DNA of 12,503 nucleotides from JAZNLR01 sp045579195 (lineage in GTDB: Bacteria; Bacillota; Clostridia; Christensenellales; CAMQZB01). Shown here piece after piece: positions 6,503 to 12,503 of the stretch. Location: NCBI GenBank assembly GCA_045579195.1, contig JAZNLR010000058.1:1-12503 (forward strand), written 5' to 3'. The notes under the pieces are model-generated. The model worked only from the letters and a program-made list of their open reading frames with translations, searched no databases and had not been told where the DNA came from. Made by a program: the position numbers and the translations under genes. Position 1 is the first letter of the stretch. Every line of letters begins with the position of its first letter.

Positions 6503-7984
6503 TTATCCGACCAATAAAAGCACCAAAAGCGCAACGCCGCCATCCACCAGAAGGAGCAAAACGTCGTTTTTGATCACTTTCTTCAAAAGCACCGTAAGCA
6601 CATATAACCCGACGAACAGCAAAACGGCAAGGGGGGCGATGAGGCCGCATTCCCCCGTGATCTTGAACATCTCGATGAGCATCGAAAGGATGGTCGTCAC
6701 GAGAAGGCCGCAGATGACGGGAAGGATCCAGAGCTTCAACGTCTTGAACACGGCGATGTCAGACAGCTTTTGATAGATGCAGTAAACCGCGATAAACACG
6801 ACGCAGGTGAACCCGACAGAGATGGCAAAGCCGAGCAACGCGTACATCGCGCCAAGGGAAACGCCACCTGCAGAAAAACCGAACGCATAAGCAACAGCAG
6901 TCAGGATCTTGACGAGAATGGGGCCGGGAAGCGCATTTGCAACGGGAAGGATCTGCGTGTAAAACGCTTCGTCGGAAAGAATGCCATTCTCCCCAAGGAA
7001 GATGCCGGATGCAACCGAGATGTACGCCTCGCCGCCGCCAAACGACGTCACCGTTGAGATTGCGCCATTCAGCGCAAAGCTTAAGACCGCACCCTTGTCG
7101 GGCGCGATGAGAACGCAAACAAGCAAGCAAAGCGCCGCAAAGCCAAGGAAAAGCGCAATTGTGAGAAGAGGAACTTTGAGATCCACCTTCTTTTTCTCGT
7201 TTTCCTGCGGGATATGCGCGCGCTCCTTTTTCGTGTCAAGAACGACGAACACCACCGAAAGGACGAGCATCGCAACGAGCAGAAAGGGCTTTGCCGCATT
7301 CAAAATGGCGACCTCCAGCTTGCCCGCAGAAAGGACGAACGCCAAAGAGAGAACGCTTGCCACGACCGTTCTCCACGGAATGTTTTTGCCGCCCGTGAAG
7401 AAAATGACGAAAAACGTCACCAAAAGAAGGTCGATCGTGCTTACGTCAAAGAGGATGGGCAACGGAATTTCCCAGCCAATCTCATTTGCGACGAGCGTAT
7501 GGAGTTCCTTTCCGCAAGTCAGAATGACCGCGGCGATCAAAAGGAGAACTGCTGGGGCAAAAAAGCCCTTGCTCTTCGAATCGCGAAGAACTTTTCCGAT
7601 ATAGTGAATGAGCAAAAAGAAGATGAACACCGAAATGCCGATGGACAGCATATTGATGATGTTCAGCGCGCCTGCAGAGAGGATCTGCATCAGCGCAACC
7701 AAAAGGACAGTGAGAAGCGCGCCCGGCAACGCCACGGCAAACGCGCCTGCAAAGCCACCAATCGGACCTGAAACAGCCTCTCCGATCGCCTCACCAAGCT
7801 TGACAGGAAGTGCGCCCGGCGTGATATTTGCGTTGATGACGTGGGTTTCATAGAGCTCGTCCGAAACGAGCTGTTTTTTCTTGACCGCCTCGTCGTCCAC
7901 AACGGGGATCAGGGCAGATCCGCCGCCAAAGCCAATCAGCCCCACTTTCAAAAACGTTGCAATCACCGAAAGAATCTTTTTCAT
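6503..7984 (-). CDS. chrA: Chromate transporter (CHR) family protein, two-domain form
   Basis: An inner-membrane transporter of 493 residues with about 10-12 hydrophobic helices. It has the duplicated CHR architecture: each half carries the FGGG motif (residues 19-22 and 315-318) and a following Pro-Gly loop (NITPGALPVK at 52-62, NALPGPILVK at 350-359). The long hydrophilic stretch at about 251-271, rich in Lys and Glu, joins the halves. In proteobacteria such proteins export chromate; in anaerobic gut Firmicutes the physiological anion is not known, so the substrate is not assigned. The first-half motif has PGA instead of the more usual PGP. The ATG follows an AAGGA site. Upstream, a terminator-like hairpin ends only 13 bases before the start codon; downstream is the TetR regulator. 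Confidence 0.92.
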   Translation of the reverse strand: MKKILSVIATFLKVGLIGFGGGSALIPVVDDEAVKKKQLVSDELYETHVINANITPGALPVKLGEAIGEAVSGPIGGFAGAFAVALPGALLTVLLVALMQILSAGALNIINMLSIGISVFIFFLLIHYIGKVLRDSKSKGFFAPAVLLLIAAVILTCGKELHTLVANEIGWEIPLPILFDVSTIDLLLVTFFVIFFTGGKNIPWRTVVASVLSLAFVLSAGKLEVAILNAAKPFLLVAMLVLSVVFVVLDTKKERAHIPQENEKKKVDLKVPLLTIALFLGFAALCLLVCVLIAPDKGAVLSFALNGAISTVTSFGGGEAYISVASGIFLGENGILSDEAFYTQILPVANALPGPILVKILTAVAYAFGFSAGGVSLGAMYALLGFAISVGFTCVVFIAVYCIYQKLSDIAVFKTLKLWILPVICGLLVTTILSMLIEMFKITGECGLIAPLAVLLFVGLYVLTVLLKKVIKNDVLLLLVDGGVALLVLLLVG

Positions 7985-7997
7985 CTATCCTTCCCTC

Positions 7998-8034
7998 AAA
8001 AAACGCAACGAGGGCTTTGAAAGCCCCCGACGTT
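7998..8034 (-). terminator. Terminator or attenuator between galU and chrA
   Basis: On the minus strand a nine-bp stem with one mismatch (8021-8029 with 8009-8017) and a TCA loop is extended by an outer AACG/CGTT pairing across an internal loop, then six T at 8003-7998. It follows the galU stop and runs almost into the chrA ribosome binding site, leaving no space for a separate chrA promoter after it. Confidence 0.65.
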
Positions 8035-8046
8035 TCGTGTCTTTTC

Positions 8047-8910
8047 TTAAATCTTGCTCTTCAAAAACGCGCGAAATTCCCCACAGAGAGCGGGGTCGCG
8101 AAGGGCGAAATCCACGGTTGCACGCAAGAAACCTTGCTTGCTTCCGATGTCGTACCGCGTGCCCTCGAAATCATAAGCCACAATGCCCTGCTCGCGCGCC
8201 ATAATTCCAAACGCATCCGTGATCTGAAGCTCACCGCCAAAGCCAACGGGCGTTCTTCTGAGAACGTCAAAGACGTCCGGCGTGATAACGTACCGCCCGA
8301 GCGCCGCAAACGCGCTGGGAGCTTCCTCCCTCTTCGGCTTTTCCACGACGTTGTCGATGAAAAAAGTCCGCCCTTCTTGCGCGGCGATGGAGATGGAGCT
8401 ATATCTTTCAATCGTCTCGAGCGCAACTTGCTGCACGCCGAGAACGGTCTTCCCCACCTTGTCAAAGCAATCGAGAAGCTGACGGGTCGCGCCTTTCCCC
8501 TCGGTATAGACCAAGTCATCACCGAAGAGCATCGCAAACGGCTCGCCCGCGACAAAGGCCTCCGCGCAGAGAATGGCATCCCCCGTTCCACGCTGAACAG
8601 GCTGATTGACAAAGGACAGGCGAATGCCTTCCGAAACGCGCTTGAGCGCATCGGCAACGTCGTCCATCTTCTTCTCGCGCAGGAGCTGATCCAGCCCCTC
8701 GTCGAAGGTGAAATGCTGTTTGATTGGGAGCTTTTCGTCCCGCACGACCAATAAGAGCTCTTCGATTCCGGCATCGCAGATCTCCTCCACGATGTACTGC
8801 AAGGTGGGTTTGTCCACGATGGGAAGCATCTCTTTTGGAACGGCCTTGGTGAACGGCATAAAGCGCGTTCCCAACCCGGCTGCGGGGATGACGGCTTTCC
8901 GGACTTTCAT
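8047..8910 (-). CDS. galU: UTP--glucose-1-phosphate uridylyltransferase
   Basis: Makes UDP-glucose from UTP and glucose-1-phosphate, feeding glycolipid, teichoic-acid and capsule-type polymers. It has 287 residues (GalU/GtaB about 290). Motifs in order are the nucleotide loop AAGLGTRFMPFTKAVPKEML (10-29), the metal site GDD (130-132), VEKP (189-192), GELQITD (226-232) and YDIGSK (253-258), all typical of GalU. One point is unlike the usual GalU: the uracil-binding-region segment that normally reads GLGHA is GTGDA here (108-112), closer to the GTG(H)A of GlmU-type enzymes. The start is the ATG after GGAGG; an upstream in-frame ATG lacks a good site. A near-perfect sigma-A promoter drives it, with a palindrome over the transcription start. 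The gene before it ends inside this promoter. Confidence 0.93.
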   Translation of the reverse strand: MKVRKAVIPAAGLGTRFMPFTKAVPKEMLPIVDKPTLQYIVEEICDAGIEELLLVVRDEKLPIKQHFTFDEGLDQLLREKKMDDVADALKRVSEGIRLSFVNQPVQRGTGDAILCAEAFVAGEPFAMLFGDDLVYTEGKGATRQLLDCFDKVGKTVLGVQQVALETIERYSSISIAAQEGRTFFIDNVVEKPKREEAPSAFAALGRYVITPDVFDVLRRTPVGFGGELQITDAFGIMAREQGIVAYDFEGTRYDIGSKQGFLRATVDFALRDPALCGEFRAFLKSKI

Positions 8911-8929
8911 TCTGTCCTCCATATCTCTC

Positions 8930-8947
8930 ACAAGAGGTTTCTCTTGT
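8930..8947. promoter_or_regulatory. Palindrome at the galU transcription start
   Basis: ACAAGAG-GTTT-CTCTTGT, a perfect 7-bp inverted repeat with a four-base centre, begins a few bases after the -10 box and covers the likely +1. It could be a repressor operator or a stabilising 5' hairpin of the messenger. Confidence 0.5.
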
Positions 8948-8951
8948 TTTT

Positions 8952-8981
8952 ATTATACTCCTTTTTCTCGCGCTTTGTCAA
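8952..8981 (-). promoter_or_regulatory. Strong sigma-A promoter of galU
   Basis: TTGACA (8976-8981) and TATAAT (8952-8957) on the minus strand are both perfect consensus hexamers, with an 18-base spacer. The -35 box contains the TGA stop codon of the upstream gene. Confidence 0.88.
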
Positions 8982-9502
8982 CCGAGGCTGCCCACTGCAA
9001 ACGAAATGATTGCAAGCAAAAAGCCGGTCAGTGCATTCCCGAGCAAAACGGCAAGGATTCCGTCTTTTGCGCGCATTCCCGAAAAGGCGGCAATCGCGGA
9101 CCCCGTCCAAACGCCTGTTCCCGGGCAAGGCACGGCAACAAACCAAACGAGCCCCCAAAAGAATGCTCCTTTGCGCTTTTTCGTAAACTCGGAAGTCTTG
9201 CTCTTAAGCTTCCCCTCAACGCGTGCAATCAACCGCGCGAACGGAGGAAGTCGCTTGAGCCATCCCATCACGGGGATGAGCAAGGGAACGAGCAGAACCG
9301 CCGCCAAAGATGAGCCCAAGAACGCCGCCAAAAACGCCTGTGCCGCCGCAAGCTTTGCACTTGCTCCTGCGCGCAAGAATAGAAAAACACCGAGCGGGAT
9401 TCCGCCGCGCAACTCCACAACGGGGACGGCGGAAACCAGAAACGTGCATAAAAACGGATTGGAAAACGTCTTGGTAAACCAAGCGATGATCGCGTCTGTC
9501 AC
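8978..9502 (-). CDS. Small multidrug export family (COG2426-type) membrane protein
   Basis: An integral membrane protein of 174 residues with about four to five hydrophobic segments. It carries the family's two signature loops, PVVELRGGIPLG (27-38) and PCPGTGVWTG (125-134), both Gly/Pro-rich and probably re-entrant, plus a basic amphipathic stretch between (about 82-112). The family name comes from weak evidence of drug export and the true substrate is unknown. The start chosen is GTG with AGGAGG four bases before it; the longer reading frame to 9586 overlaps the XRE gene and adds a charged segment without a ribosome binding site. It follows the XRE regulator by 67 bases with no terminator, so they probably share the promoter near 9800. 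Confidence 0.85.
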   Translation of the reverse strand: MTDAIIAWFTKTFSNPFLCTFLVSAVPVVELRGGIPLGVFLFLRAGASAKLAAAQAFLAAFLGSSLAAVLLVPLLIPVMGWLKRLPPFARLIARVEGKLKSKTSEFTKKRKGAFFWGLVWFVAVPCPGTGVWTGSAIAAFSGMRAKDGILAVLLGNALTGFLLAIISFAVGSLG

Positions 9503-9569
9503 AAGCCCTCCTTTTGACCGAGCCTCTCGGCGTTCGACCTTAAGATAGGCTATGCAACTTGTTCTTAGA

Positions 9570-9761
9570 TTATGTTTCGTCTTCAAAGAGCGTGCGCCAA
9601 TCGACGTCCATCAACTTTCCCAGCCGCTTCGCAAGCGAAACGCTGGGGCGCACACGCCCGCTTTCCAGCATATAAACGTAATTCTTCGAAATGTCGGCGC
9701 GTTTTGCAAACTCCTCTTGGGTCCACTTTTGCGCCTTTCGGAACTCTCGCAAGCATTTCAT
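9570..9761 (-). CDS. XRE-family helix-turn-helix regulator (63 aa)
   Basis: A minimal Cro/CI-type DNA-binding protein, nearly all one HTH domain: KWTQEEFAKRADISKNYVYM (12-31) followed by LESGRVRPSVSLAKRLGKLM, the usual five-helix pattern. There is no effector or toxin domain. GGAGG lies five bases before the ATG and a strong promoter sits upstream. It probably heads a transcript with the small-multidrug-export gene. A phage or toxin-antitoxin origin is possible for such proteins, but there is no partner toxin or phage gene here. Confidence 0.92.
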   Translation of the reverse strand: MKCLREFRKAQKWTQEEFAKRADISKNYVYMLESGRVRPSVSLAKRLGKLMDVDWRTLFEDET

Positions 9762-9796
9762 AGAAACCTCCGCGCAAAATCAGCGTCTTTTTCTTT

Positions 9797-9825
9797 ATTG
9801 TACCCCAAGAAAAAGGGTGTGTCAA
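9797..9825 (-). promoter_or_regulatory. Sigma-A promoter of the XRE gene
   Basis: TTGACA (9820-9825), 17 bases, TACAAT (9797-9802) on the minus strand, about 35 bases before the start codon. Confidence 0.85.
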
Positions 9826-9841
9826 TCCCCAATTTTCAAAG

Positions 9842-9867
9842 AAAACGCCCCGACAGAAGTCGGGGCG
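9842..9867 (-). terminator. Terminator after the M28 peptidase gene
   Basis: CGCCCCGAC pairs with GTCGGGGCG around a four-base loop, with TTTTCTTT following on the minus strand. The nine-bp G/C-rich stem is strong; the T run is interrupted. Confidence 0.87.
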
Positions 9868-9874
9868 GCCGCTT

Positions 9875-10789
9875 TTACAGGGTCTTGATGAAATTTTTTG
9901 TAGCGTTTGCAAGGAAGCGGATGTTCTCGGGATCCGCAACCGTGTCCTTCGGGGTGTGGATGCGGTCGGTATAGAACCCCACCCCCTTCTTCTCTCGGCA
10001 AGCCATCACGCCGACGCCGCAAGGGAAACTCTTGTAATCCGAGTTGCCTAGGCTTCCCTTCTTCGGAAAGAAGTGAACATGGAAGCGGTCATCGCTTTGG
10101 AACGCCTCTTTCACGCCGTCATAAGCTTTGGTTCTTTCCGCTTCTTCCTTGGCGATCAGAAGGATCTCATCGCCGTTGCCCACGCAGTCAAAGCTTAAGA
10201 CGAGCTTTTCTTTGAGCACACCCCCGTGCGCCTTGCAAAAGGCCTTCGATCCGAGCAAGCCCTTTTCCTCATCGTCGAAGAGAACGAACGCAACCTCGTC
10301 CCCATCCAGTTCGGGCAAAAGACTCAGAAGAACGGCAACGCCCGACGTGTTGTCGTTTGCGTTGTGAGGATTGATGCCATAGCGAAAGACCAACAAAAAG
10401 AGGGAAAAATAGAGAACGAGATAAATGAGAACAGTTGCAGGCTGCGGCAGAGAAAACGCGTTTGCAACGAGAAACGCAACGACCAGCGAAAGGATCGCAA
10501 CCAAAACGGGCGCACCCAGCCCGATCAGCGTTCCCAAAACGGGGTTTCTCGGCAGCATCAGGTTGGGAATGAGAGAGGATTTCGGCGTGTCGTAATGCGC
10601 GCCCAAAATGACCTTTGCCCTTTCCACATCACCAAAGACGATGTTATTATGTTTTTCGTTCGTCTCGATGCGAACTTCTTTTCCACAGGCCTCCGCCTCG
10701 CCCTTCACGAATGCAAAAAACGCATCTTTCTGCTCTTTCTTCTGACGGACGGGAAACTTTTCATTCACCAACGTAAGATAGTCTTTCAT
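9875..10789 (-). CDS. M28-family zinc metallopeptidase with inserted membrane helices
   Basis: A 304-residue aminopeptidase-like protein. The two-zinc ligand set of family M28 is complete: H65 and D67 (GAHYDTP), bridging D146 (NANDNTSG), E174-E175 (FDDEEKG), D201 (SFDCVG) and H278 (DRIHTPKD). Between the first histidine and the bridging aspartate, about 55 residues (84-138) form two strongly hydrophobic segments, so the catalytic domain would be tied to the membrane by an internal hairpin rather than a signal peptide. As no signal peptide is present and both catalytic parts flank a two-helix hairpin, they would lie on the same side, probably the cytoplasm. The second of two adjacent ATGs is chosen because it is six bases from GAAGG and gives a TGATG overlap with the mscS stop. 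Substrate unknown; small peptides are a guess from the family. Confidence 0.9.
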   Translation of the reverse strand: MKDYLTLVNEKFPVRQKKEQKDAFFAFVKGEAEACGKEVRIETNEKHNNIVFGDVERAKVILGAHYDTPKSSLIPNLMLPRNPVLGTLIGLGAPVLVAILSLVVAFLVANAFSLPQPATVLIYLVLYFSLFLLVFRYGINPHNANDNTSGVAVLLSLLPELDGDEVAFVLFDDEEKGLLGSKAFCKAHGGVLKEKLVLSFDCVGNGDEILLIAKEEAERTKAYDGVKEAFQSDDRFHVHFFPKKGSLGNSDYKSFPCGVGVMACREKKGVGFYTDRIHTPKDTVADPENIRFLANATKNFIKTL

Positions 10790-11625
10790 CATTTGCCTTC
10801 TATTCTTCCATCATTTTTGACATGAACGTCAAGCTGATTAAACGGAATCTCAATACCATTTTCGTCAAATGCCTTTTTGACGCTCTCCAAAACGTCAAAG
10901 TGAACCGTCCAATAATCTCCGTTCTTCACCCAAGCACGCGCCGCAATGTTGATGCTGCTTGCTCCATGCTCCGAAACGCGAACGAAGATTGCAGGATCTT
11001 TGAGCGTAAGCTCATGGGCGGTCAAAATGTCTTCCACGATGCGTTTTGCCTTTTCAAAGTCGTCGCCGTACCCTATCGAGAATGTGAAGTCGAGTCTGCG
11101 CAACTCTTTTTCGGAGTAATTGATAATCGTTCCCGCCGAAAGCGTTCCGTTCGGAATGTAGATAATCTTATTGTCCGGCGTACGCAAACGGGTGTTGATG
11201 ATGTGGATATCCTCAACCGTTCCCGAATACCCTTGCGTCTCAATGTAATCGTCCACCTTGAACGGACGCGTAATCAAAAGCATGACGCCGCCTGCCAAGT
11301 TTGCCAATGCCCCATTCACCGCCAAGCCGACGCATACACCAAGCGAAGTGATCAATGCAGTAATGCCGCTCGTGTCAATGCCAAGATATCCAATCAAGCA
11401 GATCACAACGAGAATCTTTAAGAGAACGCGCAAAACGTAAAGCAAGGTGACGGTGAGCGTCTTATCCATTTTTTTCTTGCCGTTCAGAATCTTTTTCTCA
11501 AGCTTACGCGTCAAAACAGTAATGACGCGGAATGAGATCAACAAAATTAAAAGTGCAATAACGATCTTAATTCCGGTTGAAGTTACCCAATTTGCAACAG
11601 TATCAAGCAATTTTTGCCAATCCAT
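10789..11625 (-). CDS. mscS: Small-conductance mechanosensitive channel (MscS family)
   Basis: A 278-residue channel that releases solutes when the membrane is stretched by osmotic downshock. It has the minimal three-helix form of E. coli MscS (286 residues): TM1 about 15-38, TM2 about 60-82, and the pore helix TM3 at about 88-118 with the Gly/Ala packing pattern (GLAVNGALANLAGG), then RPFKVDD, the beta-domain GYSGTVEDIHIINTRLRTPD and IPNG, and the alpha/beta cage (GASSIN...R.W...GD). The start is the ATG seven bases after AAAGGAG; the longer frame to 11679 would start inside the promoter. It has a strong promoter with a palindrome in the spacer and is coupled to the M28 gene by a one-base stop/start overlap. 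Confidence 0.97.
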   Translation of the reverse strand: MDWQKLLDTVANWVTSTGIKIVIALLILLISFRVITVLTRKLEKKILNGKKKMDKTLTVTLLYVLRVLLKILVVICLIGYLGIDTSGITALITSLGVCVGLAVNGALANLAGGVMLLITRPFKVDDYIETQGYSGTVEDIHIINTRLRTPDNKIIYIPNGTLSAGTIINYSEKELRRLDFTFSIGYGDDFEKAKRIVEDILTAHELTLKDPAIFVRVSEHGASSINIAARAWVKNGDYWTVHFDVLESVKKAFDENGIEIPFNQLDVHVKNDGRIEGK

Positions 11626-11650
11626 AACGTTCTCCTTTCGTTTTTCTTTT

Positions 11651-11679
11651 AGGATAGCACGCAAGTTGCGTTTTGTCAA
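11651..11679 (-). promoter_or_regulatory. Sigma-A promoter of mscS-M28 with palindromic spacer
   Basis: TTGACA (11674-11679), 17 bases, TATCCT (11651-11656) on the minus strand. The spacer holds a perfect inverted repeat ACGCAA-g-TTGCGT at 11659-11671, a good position for a repressor between the two boxes. Confidence 0.75.
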
Positions 11680-11731
11680 GCCCGCTTAAAGGCCCGCGGA
11701 GTTCTTCGGCCTTCCAAAAGCCGCATAGAGA

Positions 11732-11772
11732 AACAAAAGCGCCACCGCCCGTTTGAGCGGTGGCGTTTTGTT
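11732..11772. terminator. Terminator after the GNAT gene
   Basis: CGCCACCGC pairs with GCGGTGGCG around an eight-base loop, extended by AACAAAA against TTTTGTT with one bulge. It is strong and symmetrical; on the minus strand it ends the zinc-ribbon/GNAT transcript. Confidence 0.88.
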
Positions 11773-11777
11773 GCACG

Positions 11778-12254
11778 TTATTCCTCTGCAAGCGCGGCAA
11801 GATCCTCCCCGGCAAAGCGGTAGATCGTCCAATCGTCCATCCGCCTTGCCCCAAGCGAAAGATAAAAATCAATGCTGGGCGCGTTCCAGTCAAGGCAAGT
11901 GAATTCCAGCCTCCCACATCCGCGCTCCACCGCGATGTGCGCCAAGCGTTTGAGAAGCGCCTTGCCGTGCCCACGCTTGCGATACGACGGCTTGACAAAG
12001 AGGTCTTCAAGATAGAGCCCCGCGCGACCCAAGAAGGTGGAGAAGTTGTGAAAGAACAGCGCAAAGCCAACCTCCACGCCCTCTTCCAGCGCGAAGAGGA
12101 CCTCCGCCTTCCCCTTCTCAAAGATCCACTCCTCAAGAAGCGCCTCATCCGCAATCACGTCACCGGACATCTTCTCATATTCCGCCAATTCCCGAATGAA
12201 TTCAAGAATCAACCCGACATCCTCTCTCGTCGCAAAACGAAACTCCGTCTTCAT
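11778..12254 (-). CDS. GNAT-family N-acetyltransferase, diamine-acetyltransferase-like
   Basis: A 158-residue acetyl-CoA-dependent acetyltransferase. The N-terminus (FRFATREDVGLILEFIRELA) and the acetyl-CoA loop DLFVKPSYRKRGHGKALL (84-101, with R-x-x-G-x-G at 92-97) are typical. The C-terminal part (LDWNAPSIDFYLSLGA at 121-136, then the DDW and RF residues) matches the spermidine/spermine and related small-amine acetyltransferase subgroup, so a polyamine or amino-acid amine is the best guess; some members instead act on thialysine or protein amines. The start is the ATG at 12254: it fits the family N-terminus and forms an ATGA overlap with the upstream zinc-ribbon gene. A TTG further upstream is less likely. 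The two genes must be translated from one message. Confidence 0.88.
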   Translation of the reverse strand: MKTEFRFATREDVGLILEFIRELAEYEKMSGDVIADEALLEEWIFEKGKAEVLFALEEGVEVGFALFFHNFSTFLGRAGLYLEDLFVKPSYRKRGHGKALLKRLAHIAVERGCGRLEFTCLDWNAPSIDFYLSLGARRMDDWTIYRFAGEDLAALAEE

Positions 12255-12475
12255 CTTCCTCTTTTGCTCCTTTTTTCTCTCGCGCAAATGGGACAGCCGC
12301 GCCCTGCGTTTCTATGAGATATCGTCGCTTCCCATTCGTGCCCTTTCTCGCATTTCCACCAGACTTTTTTGTTGCTTTTGGACAACATCTTTTCGGGGCG
12401 CAGATCTCCATTCTTTTCATAATTCCACTCCGCCGCCAAGGTTGGGTTGTCGATCACAAATTTCTTTTCGGACAT
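12251..12475 (-). CDS. Single-domain treble-clef/zinc-ribbon protein (DUF4379-like)
   Basis: A 74-residue protein matching the probable zinc-ribbon domain that often occurs in tandem arrays in larger bacterial proteins: NPTLAAEWNYEKNG (10-23), KKVWWKCEKGHEWEA (36-50), and RGCPIC (59-64), giving ligands C42, H46, C61 and C64. It ends in a basic tail (REKRSKRGR), which suits nucleic-acid binding, though that is only inferred. It is a lone copy and not a fragment of an obvious longer array. The start is the second of two adjacent ATGs, six bases after GAGG. The stop overlaps the GNAT start by ATGA. The promoter lies beyond the right edge. Confidence 0.85.
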   Translation of the reverse strand: MSEKKFVIDNPTLAAEWNYEKNGDLRPEKMLSKSNKKVWWKCEKGHEWEATISHRNAGRGCPICAREKRSKRGR

Positions 12476-12503
12476 CATTTCCCTCAAAACGTTTCTTTGT
12501 TTC

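Noticed and set aside
7214..7771. 185-residue plus-strand frame rich in charged residues opposite chrA
   Set aside because: The charged composition is the complement of codons for hydrophobic helices, a known artefact.
9503..9586. Longer N-terminus for the small multidrug export protein
   Set aside because: It would overlap the XRE gene, adds a charged non-conserved segment, and the GTG at 9502 has an AGGAGG site.
9570..9761. Antitoxin of a toxin-antitoxin system or phage repressor
   Set aside because: No toxin-like or phage gene is adjacent; the only linked gene encodes a membrane export-family protein.

Overview
The window reads as an ordinary chromosomal segment of a Gram-positive, endospore-forming Bacillota, most likely a gut Clostridia lineage. 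The basis is a full-length SpoIIID homologue, strong AGGAGG-type ribosome binding sites, canonical sigma-A promoters, GTG and TTG starts, and a surface-protein repeat of a kind I recall from gut Firmicutes. Genus or family cannot be assigned from the sequence. I see no mobile elements, CRISPR arrays, tRNA or rRNA genes. Every gene except the first lies on the minus strand, and there is no gene-free stretch longer than about 120 bases.

Layout: (1) positions 1-1170 hold the 3' end of a plus-strand surface protein with two tandem copies of an unrecognised beta-rich domain, closed by a bidirectional terminator shared with a 79-residue orphan. (2) 1556-5362 is an amino-sugar operon read right to left: a GlmU acetyltransferase domain without its uridylyltransferase half, then glmM (TTG start, 55 bases inside the previous gene), then glmS (1-base gap). 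(3) 5432-5713 is spoIIID, with a plausible sigma-E promoter behind tandem terminators. (4) 5843-7984 is a TetR-type regulator next to a two-domain chromate-transporter-family protein. (5) 8047-9761 has galU, a small-multidrug-export family membrane protein and a minimal XRE regulator. (6) 9875-11625 is an MscS channel translationally coupled to an M28 metallopeptidase that carries membrane helices inserted in its catalytic domain. (7) 11778-12475 is a treble-clef zinc-ribbon protein coupled by ATGA to a GNAT acetyltransferase.

Working together: GlmS makes glucosamine-6-phosphate from fructose-6-phosphate and glutamine, GlmM converts it to glucosamine-1-phosphate, and the detached GlmU domain acetylates it to GlcNAc-1-phosphate. 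The last step to UDP-GlcNAc (uridylyl transfer) is not encoded in the operon. The only sugar-1-phosphate uridylyltransferase in the window is the GalU-type protein about 3 kb away, normally specific for glucose-1-phosphate. This split pathway is the most interesting point. Other points are several palindromes placed precisely in promoters, a terminator-like hairpin just ahead of the chromate-family transporter, and the membrane-inserted M28 peptidase.
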